A stretch of DNA of 64,000 nucleotides from an uncultured Acidocella sp. (GTDB taxonomy: Bacteria; Pseudomonadota; Alphaproteobacteria; Acetobacterales; Acetobacteraceae), in the NCBI RefSeq assembly GCF_946222605.1, contig NZ_CAMIIE010000008.1, positions 18,277 through 82,276 on the forward strand, written 5' to 3'. Position numbers and translations under genes: made by a program. How positions within the stretch are numbered: position 1 is the stretch's first letter; each line of letters opens with the position of its first letter. This document shows, in pieces, positions 33,274 to 42,111 of this stretch. The notes beneath the pieces are model-generated. The model was not told where the DNA came from and ran no database searches. It saw only the letters and a list, made by a program, of their open reading frames with translations.

Positions 33274-35895
33274 TCAGGCCGCATTTTCCGCGGAGCGGTT
33301 GCGGATTTGCTGCACATCCTCGCGCAGACGGTAAAGCAGGGTGAGCGCCTCTCGCGGGGAGAGTGCATCGGGGTCGATCGCGGTTAGTTTATCCAACAGC
33401 GCCTCGGCGGCGGGAGGCTCTGCCGGGGGCAGGCTGGAGTCGGGCAGATTGGCGAATAAAGGTAAAGGCGCGGTTGCGTTTTGCTGGCGCTCGGCGGCCT
33501 TCAGCAAGGCATCCGCCCGGCGCAGCACCGGCTCGGGCACCCCGGCCAGTTTCGCCACATGCACACCCCAGCTCTTCTGCGCCGCGCCTTCGACCACTTC
33601 GTGCATAAACACCACCTCGCCCCGGAACTCCTTCACCCGCATGGTGTGCGCCGCAAGGCGCGGCAAGGCGTCCGCCAGTTGTACTAACTCATGGAAATGT
33701 GAAGCAAATATGGCGCGGCAGCGATTCTGGTTATGCAGGCTCTCCAAAACCGCCTGGGCGATGGCCAGGCCGTCGCGGGTGCCGGTGCCACGGCCGATCT
33801 CATCGACGATGACAAAGCTCTTCGGCCCGGCCTGATGCAGGATGGCGGCGGTCTCGGTCATTTCCACCATGAAGGTGGAGCGGCCGGAGGCGAGATCGTC
33901 CGAGGCGCCGACGCGCGAGAACAGCCGGTCGACCAGCCCGAGCCGCATCGCCTCGGCCGGCACAGGCAGGCCGGATTGGGCCAGGATCACCAGCAGCGCG
34001 TTCTGGCGCAGGAAGGTGGATTTACCCGCCATGTTGGGGCCGGTGAGCAGCATCAGCCGCTGCGGGGCGAGGGTGCAGCCATTGGGAATGAAGCTGGTGC
34101 CGGGCGGCAGGGCGGCTTCCACCACCGGATGCCGCCCGGCGGTGATGCTGAAGGCTTCATCGTCCGAGAGGGCGGGGCGGCAGAAGCGCCCGGCCTCGTA
34201 AAGCTGGGCGGCACCTTGCAGCACATCGGCCAGGGCCAGAGCGGCGGCGCAGGCGGCGAGCGGCTCGGCGGCTTCCAGCACCTGGGCCACCAGCCAGTTG
34301 AACACCACCCGCTCGCGCGCCCCGGCCCGCGCCGCGGCCTCGGTGATGCGCCGGTCGAGGTCTGAGAGTTCCGGATGGGTGAAGCGCGCGCCATTGGCCA
34401 TGCCCTGGCGCAGCTGCAATTCCGGATAGGCGCGCAGGCCCTCCACCGCCCCGGCGGGCGCTTCCAGCACATAGCCGAGCTGGGCGTGATGCTTGATTTT
34501 CAGCGACGCCACCTTGTAGCGCTGCGCCAGCTCGCTCTGGAATTCGGCGATGATCCGGCGGGTATCGTCGCGCAGCGCCCGTTCGGCATCCAGCTCGCCA
34601 TCGAAACCGGGCGCGATCGCGGCGCCCTCGTCCAGCCGCAGCGGGGCGGGTTCGGCCAGGGCCGCGCGCAGCGTGGCCAGCAGCTCCGGCGCGGGGTTGA
34701 GGGCGTGCGCGGCCTCATCCAGCAGCGCCACGCCGGGGGGCAGCAGCGGGCGCAGCGCCTCGGCGGCGGCCAGCCCGCCGCGTATGGCGGCAAGGTCGCG
34801 CGGGCTGGCCCGGCCGAGCGTGATCCGGCCCAAGGCGCGGGCCATGTCCGGCGTGCCGCGCAGAGCGGCGCGGATGGCCTCGGCTTGGCCGGAATCGGCG
34901 ATCGCCAGCCAGCCGAGCTGCCGGGCCTGCAAAATATCCAGCCGGCAGAGCGGGGCGGTGAGCCAATGCGCCAGCAGCCGCGCCCCGGCCGGGCTGACGG
35001 TGCGCTTGATGGCGCCGAGCAGGCTGCCGGCCTCGCTGCCGCCGCGCGCGCTGGCCAGCTCCAGGCTGGCGCGGGTGGCGGCATCCATGGCCAGCTGCCC
35101 GGCGCGCCCGGCGCTGACCGGGCGCGAGAGGCGCGGTGTGGCGCCCATTTGGGTCGCTTCGATATAGGCCAGCACGAAACGGGCGGCGAGCGCCTCGGCC
35201 CCGGAGAAATCCCCGAACGCATCCAGGCTGGCGGCGCCGAAGCGCTGGGCGAGCTCGCGCGCCGCGGCCTCGGCGTTGGCGGGCAGATGCAGCGCCATGC
35301 GCCGGGTTTCCACCCGCCGCGCCGCATAGGTGCCGAGCGGAATTTCCTCGGAGGCCAGAATCTCCGCCGGGTCCAGCCGGCCGAGGATGGCGGCCAGCCC
35401 GTCCGCGCCAGCCTGCTCTGTCTCGAACTGGCCGGTGGAAATATCCGCCCAGGCCAGGCCAAACACGCCCTCATGGGCGACGATGGCGGCGCAGAAATTC
35501 GCCCGCCCGGCCTCCAGCAGCGCCTCTTCGGTGAGCGTGCCCGGCGTCACCAGCCGCACCACGCCGCGCTTGAACGGCCCCTTGGCGCCGCGCGCCTTGG
35601 CCTGGGCCGGGTCTTCCAGCTGTTCGACGATGGCGACCCGAAAGCCGCGCCGGATCAGCCGGGCCAGATAGGTCTCCGCTTGGCTCACCGGCACGCCGCA
35701 CATCGCAATCGGCTCGTCTTGATAGGTGCCGCGCGCGGTCAGCGCGATGTCCAGCGCCGCACTCGCCGCCTGGGCGTCGGCGAAGAACAGCTCGTAGAAA
35801 TCCCCCATGCGGAAAAACAGCAGGGAGTCCTCGTGCTGCGCCTTGATGGCGAACCATTGCGCCATCGCCGGCGACGCACCCGTAGCTTCCTTCAT
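33274..35895 (-). CDS. mutS: DNA mismatch repair protein MutS
   Basis: The 873-residue ATPase recognises mismatches. The N-terminal mismatch-binding motif is present as LLFFRMGDFYELF (near residue 25-37), with the conserved Phe and Glu. The ABC-type ATPase has Walker A LLTGPNMAGKST near residue 632, DEIGRGTGTRDGLAIAQAV, and a signature region around ASDDLASGRSTFMVEM. ATG 35895 is preferred for position relative to homologues; ATG 35913 would add six residues. It ends 3 bp before glnD, the mutS-glnD order seen in other alphaproteobacteria, so the two are likely co-transcribed. Confidence 0.95.
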   Translation of the reverse strand: MKEATGASPAMAQWFAIKAQHEDSLLFFRMGDFYELFFADAQAASAALDIALTARGTYQDEPIAMCGVPVSQAETYLARLIRRGFRVAIVEQLEDPAQAKARGAKGPFKRGVVRLVTPGTLTEEALLEAGRANFCAAIVAHEGVFGLAWADISTGQFETEQAGADGLAAILGRLDPAEILASEEIPLGTYAARRVETRRMALHLPANAEAAARELAQRFGAASLDAFGDFSGAEALAARFVLAYIEATQMGATPRLSRPVSAGRAGQLAMDAATRASLELASARGGSEAGSLLGAIKRTVSPAGARLLAHWLTAPLCRLDILQARQLGWLAIADSGQAEAIRAALRGTPDMARALGRITLGRASPRDLAAIRGGLAAAEALRPLLPPGVALLDEAAHALNPAPELLATLRAALAEPAPLRLDEGAAIAPGFDGELDAERALRDDTRRIIAEFQSELAQRYKVASLKIKHHAQLGYVLEAPAGAVEGLRAYPELQLRQGMANGARFTHPELSDLDRRITEAAARAGARERVVFNWLVAQVLEAAEPLAACAAALALADVLQGAAQLYEAGRFCRPALSDDEAFSITAGRHPVVEAALPPGTSFIPNGCTLAPQRLMLLTGPNMAGKSTFLRQNALLVILAQSGLPVPAEAMRLGLVDRLFSRVGASDDLASGRSTFMVEMTETAAILHQAGPKSFVIVDEIGRGTGTRDGLAIAQAVLESLHNQNRCRAIFASHFHELVQLADALPRLAAHTMRVKEFRGEVVFMHEVVEGAAQKSWGVHVAKLAGVPEPVLRRADALLKAAERQQNATAPLPLFANLPDSSLPPAEPPAAEALLDKLTAIDPDALSPREALTLLYRLREDVQQIRNRSAENAA

Positions 35896-35962
35896 GGCCG
35901 CGCATTTAGCCATCCTGGCGGGCTCAGGCCAAGAGCCAAGAGCGCGCAGCCGCCCTTCGGCT

Positions 35963-38407
35963 TCAGTACATCGCGTGGCGCGGCGGGCTGGCGCGCCGGG
36001 GGGGCGGCGCATCGCGCAGCAAGGCGGCGATGCGCGCCGCGTCCATCGGCTTGTGGAACAGGAAGCCCTGCGCCTGGGTGCAGCCATAGCTGCGCAGGAT
36101 TTCCGCCTGCTCGGCGGTTTCCACCCCTTCGGCGGTCACCGCCATGTTCATATTCTCCGCCAGCCCGATGATCGCCAGGATGATCGAGCTGTCGGCCTTC
36201 TCGGTCGCGGTTTCACCGGGCCGGCCGGGGCCGTGGTGCGGGTTGCCGAGATCGCGCACGAAGGAGCCGTCGATCTTCAGCTTGCTGAACGGGAAGCGGC
36301 GCAGATAGGAGAGCGAGGAATAGCCGGTGCCGAAATCGTCCAGCGCGATGCGCACGCCATGCTCGTGCAGCTGGCAGAGCGCCTGCTCGGTCGGGCTGCC
36401 GACTTCCAGGATCGTGCTCTCCACCACCTCCAGCTCCAGCCGTTCAGGGGGCAGCTCATGTTCGGCCAGCACGTCGAGAATACTCTGGACGAGGCGCTGT
36501 GCCCCGCTGGGCGAGGGGGAGAGATTGACCGCGACGCTGATATGGGCCGGCCAGGTGGCGACGGCGGCGCAGGCCTGGCGCAGCACGAATTCGCCGATTT
36601 CCTCGATCAGCCCGAACTCCTCGGCGATCGGGATGAAGCGCCCGGGCGGAATTTCGCCTTGCTCGGCATGCCGCCAGCGCACCAGCGCCTCGGCGCTGAT
36701 GATCTGGCCGCTATTGAGATCCACGATCGGCTGATAGGCGACGCTCAGCTCCTGGCGCGCCAGCGCCTGGCGCAGCGCCATATGCATCGCCCGCTTGGCG
36801 CGGATCATGTCGTCCATGCCCTGGTCGAAGATGCGCACGATGCCCCGCCCATCGGACTTGGCGCGGTAGAGGGCCAGATCGGCGCTTTTCATCAGCGCGG
36901 TCGGGTTGTCGCCATCGCGCGGGGCATTGGCGATGCCGATGGAGACGCCGATCTGCAGCGCCTGCCCGTCGAACCGGAACGGGCGCATGATCCGCTCGAT
37001 GATGCGGTTGGCGATCGACTGCGCCTCGTTTTCGTCGCTGGTCATCACCAGGATGGCGAATTCATCGCCGCCGAGCCGGGCCGCGATGTCGAAATCCCGG
37101 ATGCAGCCGCGCAGCCGCTCGGCCACCGCCACCAGCACCGCATCGCCGGTGGCATGGCCGAGCGAATCATTGATCATCTTGAAATTATCGAGGTCGAGGC
37201 AGAGCAGCGCGAAGCCGGAATTGGCGGCATTCTCGCAGCATTGATGCAGCACCTCGGAGAACAGCATGCGGTTGGCGAGCTTGGTCAGGCTGTCATGCCG
37301 GGCGAGGAAGGAGATATGCTCCTGCTGGCGGCGCTGGCCGGTAATGTCCGAGCCCACACCGTGATAGCCGCCAAAGCGCCCATGCTTGTCCAGGATCGGC
37401 TTGCCGGTGAGCGACCAGTAGCGCAGCTCATTCTCGATCATCACCGGGATCACCAGATCGCGGAAGGGCGAGCGCTCGGCGATGGCGCGCCGCAGCCGTT
37501 CGACCGACGATCCGGGCGGGGCGTCGCGCAAGGCGCCCTCGCCCAGGATCGCCTCGGGGAACGGGCCGGTCAGGGCCTCGGCCGGCCGGCGCGCCACCTG
37601 AACCAAACGCTGGCTCACCTGCTGCAGCTCCATCTGGGCGTTGGTCTCCCAAAGCCAGTCGGAGGCGCTTTCCTCGAAATCGCGCAACAGCAGGCGGATG
37701 ACCTCGGTATTCTCCTCCAGCCGGATGGCGCTGATGGCGCGCTCATTCGTGCGGCGATTGAGGAAAAAAATGCAGAAGCCGGTGAGGGCGACGAAGGCCA
37801 GCAGATCCACCAGCGCGAATAGATTGGCTTGGTGAGAGACGATCATGGTGGCGGTGATGCCGATGGAAACCGGCAGCCAGTAGGCAAAGGCGCATAGGGC
37901 CGGCGAGACCACCACCGGGGTGGCGAGGCAGCCGGTCATGATCGCGTAAAGCAGGCAAAGCTGCCAGGGGCCCGCCTCGCGCACCACCACCAGCAACAGC
38001 GCCGACCAGAAACAGCCCAGCAGGAACAGCAGGCGCGCCATCCGGCCGATATAGGCGTCGGCACTCATCTGGGTTGGCTGCTCACGTTGCAGCCAGGCCC
38101 GGGCATTGAACAGAATGGCGATATAGCAGACGCCCGCGCCGAGGATCGCGGCGCTGCGGCCCACGAGCTGGGGCGCATGCAGGAAATCGAAGAAAATCAG
38201 CGCGATGGTGTTGAGCCCCAGCACCGCGATGGCGCTGATCACATAGCTGAAATCCTTGGCCTGATCGAGCATGAGCCGCTCGCGCAGGTCCTCCGGGAGT
38301 TGCGTGCCCAGGATATAGTTAACAGCCGCCATGCCATTGCGCGCAAACTGTCGAAAAAATGCGGGTAGCACCAGTATTTTTGGAAAAACTTCGGTCGAGT
38401 CGCTCAT
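35963..38407 (-). CDS. Membrane GGDEF-EAL protein with PAS domain
   Basis: The 814-residue protein has about six N-terminal hydrophobic segments (50-215), a PAS-like domain (about 240-355, ending GYHGVGSDITGQRR), a GGDEF domain with intact LGGDEF (445-450) and the inhibitory I-site RDFD (437-440), and an EAL domain with intact EAL (573-575), LELEVVES, ALDDFGTGYSSL and VTAEGVET. Both cyclase and phosphodiesterase sites look complete. The EAL domain has an unusual insert of about 15 residues rich in Gly, Pro and His (GNPHHGPGRPGE) after SFVRDL. It probably adjusts c-di-GMP in reply to an unknown membrane or PAS signal. Confidence 0.93.
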   Translation of the reverse strand: MSDSTEVFPKILVLPAFFRQFARNGMAAVNYILGTQLPEDLRERLMLDQAKDFSYVISAIAVLGLNTIALIFFDFLHAPQLVGRSAAILGAGVCYIAILFNARAWLQREQPTQMSADAYIGRMARLLFLLGCFWSALLLVVVREAGPWQLCLLYAIMTGCLATPVVVSPALCAFAYWLPVSIGITATMIVSHQANLFALVDLLAFVALTGFCIFFLNRRTNERAISAIRLEENTEVIRLLLRDFEESASDWLWETNAQMELQQVSQRLVQVARRPAEALTGPFPEAILGEGALRDAPPGSSVERLRRAIAERSPFRDLVIPVMIENELRYWSLTGKPILDKHGRFGGYHGVGSDITGQRRQQEHISFLARHDSLTKLANRMLFSEVLHQCCENAANSGFALLCLDLDNFKMINDSLGHATGDAVLVAVAERLRGCIRDFDIAARLGGDEFAILVMTSDENEAQSIANRIIERIMRPFRFDGQALQIGVSIGIANAPRDGDNPTALMKSADLALYRAKSDGRGIVRIFDQGMDDMIRAKRAMHMALRQALARQELSVAYQPIVDLNSGQIISAEALVRWRHAEQGEIPPGRFIPIAEEFGLIEEIGEFVLRQACAAVATWPAHISVAVNLSPSPSGAQRLVQSILDVLAEHELPPERLELEVVESTILEVGSPTEQALCQLHEHGVRIALDDFGTGYSSLSYLRRFPFSKLKIDGSFVRDLGNPHHGPGRPGETATEKADSSIILAIIGLAENMNMAVTAEGVETAEQAEILRSYGCTQAQGFLFHKPMDAARIAALLRDAPPPRRASPPRHAMY

Positions 38408-38922
38408 CTCCGGAAAAACGCTCGCCTTTCATGCGACGCAAAAAACACGAATTGACACGTCGGACGCGCACAACTTTACGTACAGTCTTTTTTTAGAAAA
38501 CGCTATCTTTAATTGATGATTTGCAAAGGGCAGAATTTTTTCGCCCAAGTAATTTATGGCTGCGCCGCGAGGTTGTAAATTGCCAATCTGCCCGGCAATT
38601 CCTCACGTTTTCGTGGGTATTTATAGTTAGAAAAAATAACCTCGCCTGTCCGGAATTTAAGATATCGGGTAGAAAACGCTCCCTGTTCAACCGTCGCGCC
38701 ATCGCTGGGTCTGGGTGCGAAAGATGGCTTGCCAAAACGATATCCAGGCGCGCGCGCGACGCGCAACTCATGCGGCGGAGAGGGGGGCCGATAGATTGCC
38801 AACGAGATTGTGAACGCGGATCGGCCTCGCATTAACGGTTTTTTGTCGCCCCTGCGCCCAGCGTCGGGCCAAGGAGAAGGCTGGATGCCAGACGCGCCCC
38901 CGACCGACGCCGAATCGCGCCG
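38408..38922. other. AT-richer intergenic region, 515 bp
   Basis: It separates two divergent genes. Its first 300 bp are clearly poorer in GC than the surroundings. It contains AATTGCC...GGCAATT (around 38576-38600) and a small CTCACG-TTTT-CGTGGG hairpin near 38603. A 92-codon minus frame (38493-38771) has no ribosome site and no recognisable product. I see no gene here; it may be a long regulatory region or a decayed insert. Confidence 0.45.
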
Positions 38923-39465
38923 ATGATCGCGGCCCTGCTCACCGGCCTTGCCGGCACCTGCTGTTTCTCGGCTTTCGTCTGGGGGGTGCGGTGGCATTTC
39001 GAGTCGGCGGACGGGATGCGGCGCGGCATGCGGGGCGTCAGCTTGTTGAGCCTGCTGGGGCTGGCGATCTTCTGGTGGCGGCTCTGTGTCTGCCCATTAT
39101 TCGCCTGGCCGGTCGCGCTGGGGCTGTTCGCCGCCGCGCTGGCGCTGTTCCGCGCCGCGGTGCGGGCCAGCCGCGGCGCCCGGCTGCATCTGGCATTCGA
39201 TCCGCGGGCGCCGCATTGCCTGTTGCGGCGTGGGCCATATCGCCTCGTCCGCCATCCGTTCTACCTGGCTTATATGCTGTTCTGGCTGGGCACGGCCCTG
39301 GCGGCGCGGGGGCTGGTGGGGTGGATCGTGCCGGTTCTGCTCAGCGCGCTCTATGTCGCCGCGGCGCGGGGCGAGGAGCGCCGGTTTGACGCTTCCGCGC
39401 TGGCGGACGCGTACGCCGCCTATCGCACGCGCGCCGGCATGTTCTGGCCGCTGCGGCGGGGCTGA
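38923..39465 (+). CDS. Isoprenylcysteine carboxyl methyltransferase-like membrane protein
   Basis: The 180-residue protein has four or five hydrophobic segments and the ICMT/PEMT-like C-terminal motif LLRRGPYRLVRHPFYLAY (about 107-124), in which RHP binds S-adenosylmethionine in relatives, followed by a glutamate-rich stretch EERRFDA and AYAAYRTRAGMFWP at the end. It probably methylates a lipid or a small membrane molecule; bacterial members are mostly uncharacterised. ATG 38923 is the only reasonable start. Single gene between an AT-rich spacer and rpmJ. Confidence 0.8.
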   Translation: MIAALLTGLAGTCCFSAFVWGVRWHFESADGMRRGMRGVSLLSLLGLAIFWWRLCVCPLFAWPVALGLFAAALALFRAAVRASRGARLHLAFDPRAPHCLLRRGPYRLVRHPFYLAYMLFWLGTALAARGLVGWIVPVLLSALYVAAARGEERRFDASALADAYAAYRTRAGMFWPLRRG

Positions 39466-39483
39466 GCCGCGCGGCGCCAATGC

Positions 39484-39508
39484 AAAAAGCCCGGCAAGGT
39501 GCCGGGCT
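39484..39508 (-). terminator. rpmJ intrinsic terminator
   Basis: On the minus strand AGCCCGGC-ACCTT-GCCGGGCT is followed by TTTT, 30 bp after the rpmJ stop. The same hairpin could serve the ICMT-like gene on the plus strand. Confidence 0.85.
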
Positions 39509-39538
39509 GTCTGCCGTCTCGAAAAGAACCGAGGGGGA

Positions 39539-39664
39539 TTAGCCCTGGCGCGCCTTCATGCGCGGGTTCTTCTTGTTGATCACGTAAACCCGGCCATGGC
39601 GGCGGACAACGCGGCAGTTCTTGTCGCGAAGCTTCGCGGACTTGAGGGAATTGCGGATCTTCAT
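39539..39664 (-). CDS. rpmJ: 50S ribosomal protein L36
   Basis: A 41-codon gene from ATG 39664 to TAA 39539. The product begins [20 protein letters not shown] and ends with [20 protein letters not shown], the 41-residue alphaproteobacterial form of L36. Only one of the usual zinc-site cysteines remains (Cys17), as in the C-minus type. It stands alone, outside the ribosomal protein operons, with its own terminator. Confidence 0.95.
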   Translation of the reverse strand: MKIRNSLKSAKLRDKNCRVVRRHGRVYVINKKNPRMKARQG

Positions 39665-39904
39665 CAGAGGTCTCGGCTAAAAAATTGAAACAAGTTGGGG
39701 GCGCCCTATGCCAAGCCAGCGCCGCTCTGTCAACCGCAAGACCGCCGCGCCTCGCGGCCGCCGCCGGAGGCTCGGCGAAAAATCTGGAAAATGCCGGCTA
39801 TTCCTGGTTTCATCAAAAGGTCATTCGCCTTCCGGGCGCTCTCCCTGTTGATAGGGGGTTTAAGGGTGGCCCGCCCCGCCCCGAGTCTCAGGAGCTTATG
39901 CGCT

Positions 39905-40657
39905 ATGAAGATCAGTTTCGTCGTTCCGGCCTATAATGAGCAAGCCCTGCTGGGCCGCTCGCTGCTGGCGATCCGCGAGGAAATCGCGCGGGCCGGCCTG
40001 AAATTGGGCGAGGAGGCGGAGATCATCGTCGTCAACAATGCCAGCACCGACAATACCCGCGCGGTGGCGCTGGCGGTGGAGGGGGTGCGGGTGGTGGACG
40101 AGCCGCGCAAGGGGCTGGTGCAGGCGCGCTGGAGCGGGTTTGAGAATTCCACCGGCGAACTGATCGCCAATATCGACGCCGATACCGTGATCCCGGAAGG
40201 CTGGCTCGCGGAAGTGCTGCGCCAGTTTGGCCGCTCCGAGGCGCTGGTCGGGCTCTCCGGCCCGTATGTGTATTACGGCGTGCCGCGGAAGGTGAATGTC
40301 GTCGTCGCCTGCTATTACCGGCTCGCCTGGCTGGCCTATGTGTTCAATCATTACGTGCTGAATATCGGCGCCATGCTCCAGGGCGGCAATTTCGTGGTCA
40401 AGCGCGAGGCGATGCTCAAGCTCGGCAACCCGGATCTGCGCTTCTCCTTCTATGGCGAGGATACCGATATGGCCAACCGCCTCTCCAAGGTCGGCACGGT
40501 GAAATTCACCTTCCGCCTGCCGGCGCAATCCTCCGGCCGGCGGCTGGTGGGGGAGGGGGTGTTCACCATCGGGCTGCGCTATACGATGAATTTCTTCTGG
40601 GCGACCTTCCGCAAGAAGCCTTTCACCGAGGAATGGCAGGATATCCGCGAGGCCTGA
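39905..40657 (+). CDS. Family 2 glycosyltransferase
   Basis: The 250-residue enzyme has the GT-A start MKISFVVPAYNEQALLGRSL, an NNASTDNTRAVAL nucleotide-binding region, and the metal-binding DxD as NIDADTVIPEGWL near residue 89. YGEDTDMANRLSKVG near 187-201 supplies the catalytic ED motif. The C-terminus may carry one membrane-associated helix. It resembles sugar transferases used for surface polysaccharide or lipid glycosylation; donor and acceptor are unknown. ATG 39905 is used because homology begins there; the longer open frame upstream has no ribosome site. Confidence 0.88.
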   Translation: MKISFVVPAYNEQALLGRSLLAIREEIARAGLKLGEEAEIIVVNNASTDNTRAVALAVEGVRVVDEPRKGLVQARWSGFENSTGELIANIDADTVIPEGWLAEVLRQFGRSEALVGLSGPYVYYGVPRKVNVVVACYYRLAWLAYVFNHYVLNIGAMLQGGNFVVKREAMLKLGNPDLRFSFYGEDTDMANRLSKVGTVKFTFRLPAQSSGRRLVGEGVFTIGLRYTMNFFWATFRKKPFTEEWQDIREA

Positions 40658-40661
40658 GACG

Positions 40662-40687
40662 AAAAACGCCCGCAAGGGCGCTTTTTT
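40662..40687. terminator. Bidirectional terminator between two GT2 genes
   Basis: AAAAACGCCC-GCAA-GGGCGCTTTTTT. The T-run on either strand and the position between convergent genes suggest it ends both transcripts. Confidence 0.85.
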
Positions 40688-40703
40688 GGCCGCGCGAGCG
40701 GTT

Positions 40704-41735
40704 TCAGCTCTCCTGAAAGGCCGGGGCGGCGCGTTTCGCCGGCCTGGCGTCGAGCAGCGGCTGCGGGGCGGCCAGGAAGCGGCGGCAGGTGAGGAACCAG
40801 AGGGCGAAGAGCAGGTTTTCCAGCCGTGTGCGCCGGCGCAGGCGCGGGCAGCGCAAGGCTGTGAGACGCCGTGCCAGCCCGCCATGCAGCCCAGCGCGCA
40901 GCACCGCCAGATCCTGCCGGGCCATCGGCGTCAGCTTGGCCTCCTGCTTGGCCAGCGCGTCGGCATGGCGCTGCATCATCGTCATGAACACGACCGGGCC
41001 GCGCCGCAGCGCCGCCAGCGCGCGCTGATGCAGCGGCTGCGCCCGGCCGATCAGATTGCTCTTATGCAGACGATAGAGCACTTGCGGGCGCTCATCGAAC
41101 AGGATCCGCCCGCCACAGGCGGAGACGACGATATAGCTCCACCAATCATGCACCGTGCCGTTCGGTTCGCTGGCGGTGGCGACCAGGGCGGCGGCGGCGG
41201 CGTTGAGCACCAGCGTGTTGCCGTTGGCGATATTCTGGGTCAGGCAGGCGGGAAAGCCCGGCGCGCCGGTATGCGAGGCGGAGAGGGTGGCGTTACGCAG
41301 CGATTCATCCACCCGATATTGGCGGGCGCAATAAAGGGCCGGCACCTCTTCCGCCTGGGACAGGATTTCCAGCGCGCAATGTAGTTTCTCCGGCAGCCAG
41401 ACATCGTCCTGGTCGGCGAAGGCCAGCGCCATCGCGCCAAGATTTTCCCGCAGCAAGGTGAGAAAGCTGGAAAACGCCCCGAGATGCGGGCCGGAAGAGG
41501 AGGATTCCACACAGCGCTCGGCCCCCACCCGGGCGGCAAAGGTCCGCATGATGGCGACGGTCTCGTCGGTCGAGCCATCGTCGCGCCAATGCAGCACCCA
41601 ATGCTCATGGGTCTGCGAGAGAAAGCTGTTCAACTGTGCGGGCAGAAACGCCGCCCCGTTGAAGGTGGAGAGCAGAATGGCGACACCCGCATTGCGGAAC
41701 GCGCTCGCCGGAGCATTAACCGAAGCAGGGGTCAT
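40704..41735 (-). CDS. Family 2 glycosyltransferase, rhamnosyltransferase-like
   Basis: The 343-residue enzyme starts with a GT-A fold: VAILLSTFNGAAFLPAQLNS, WRDDGSTDETVAIM and the DxD-like FADQDDVWLPEKL near residue 108-120. HDWWSYIVVSACGG near 195-208 is a hallmark of rhamnosyltransferase-type GT2 proteins of the RfbN/RgpB group. The C-terminal 80 residues are arginine-rich and may hold the protein to the membrane. It lies beyond the rml operon and in the same direction, with repeat copy B between, so use of dTDP-rhamnose as donor is plausible but unproven. Confidence 0.86.
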   Translation of the reverse strand: MTPASVNAPASAFRNAGVAILLSTFNGAAFLPAQLNSFLSQTHEHWVLHWRDDGSTDETVAIMRTFAARVGAERCVESSSSGPHLGAFSSFLTLLRENLGAMALAFADQDDVWLPEKLHCALEILSQAEEVPALYCARQYRVDESLRNATLSASHTGAPGFPACLTQNIANGNTLVLNAAAAALVATASEPNGTVHDWWSYIVVSACGGRILFDERPQVLYRLHKSNLIGRAQPLHQRALAALRRGPVVFMTMMQRHADALAKQEAKLTPMARQDLAVLRAGLHGGLARRLTALRCPRLRRRTRLENLLFALWFLTCRRFLAAPQPLLDARPAKRAAPAFQES

Positions 41736-42007
41736 GTCTCAAGCTTTCCTTCCATTCCCGCGAATGGGTAACGCGGCGGCGGCGGTAAACGAAAGTCAGA
41801 AGCCGCGCCTGATTGTTAGTATACGTATTTATGCGCCGGGAACGCAACGCCTGTTTGCATACTCAACGTGTGCCGCAAGAACGTTTCGATCCTAGCGTGT
41901 ATCCGGCGGCGCCTCAAGCGGCGGCGATGCGGCTCTGCGATGTATTTTTCAAGAGATTTCAAGTTTTTACGAAGACAGTGCCGAGTCAGGCTCAATATAA
42001 ATGGGCC
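41736..42007. other. Intergenic region upstream of a GT2 gene, 272 bp
   Basis: It contains the start region of the rhamnosyltransferase-like gene and a low-GC stretch near 41935-42000. I see no gene and no clear promoter boxes. It ends at repeat copy B, so 373 bp separate the two coding regions. Confidence 0.4.
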
Positions 42008-42111
42008 TAGAGCATCAAGCTTTTAGCTTGATGCTCTAGGTTTTGTTTTAGCGAGCAATTTCATGTGTTTATTTTGACGCTGGCGCGTCAACCTAAACAC
42101 ATATTGCTCTA
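42008..42111. repeat. 104-bp TAG-ended dispersed repeat, copy B
   Basis: Differs from copy A at only two positions that I can see (AAATTTTG versus AGGTTTTG after the first hairpin, GAGCAATTT versus GAGCCATTT in the linker). Its right-hand CTA (42109-42111) is the minus-strand TAG stop of rmlD. Confidence 0.9.

Noticed and set aside
34375..37822. Long plus-strand frames opposite mutS and the GGDEF-EAL gene
   Set aside because: No family match, no ribosome sites, Gln/Arg/Ala-rich shadow composition.
38493..38771. 92-codon minus-strand frame in the AT-richer gap
   Set aside because: No ribosome site, no recognisable product; composition follows the local DNA.
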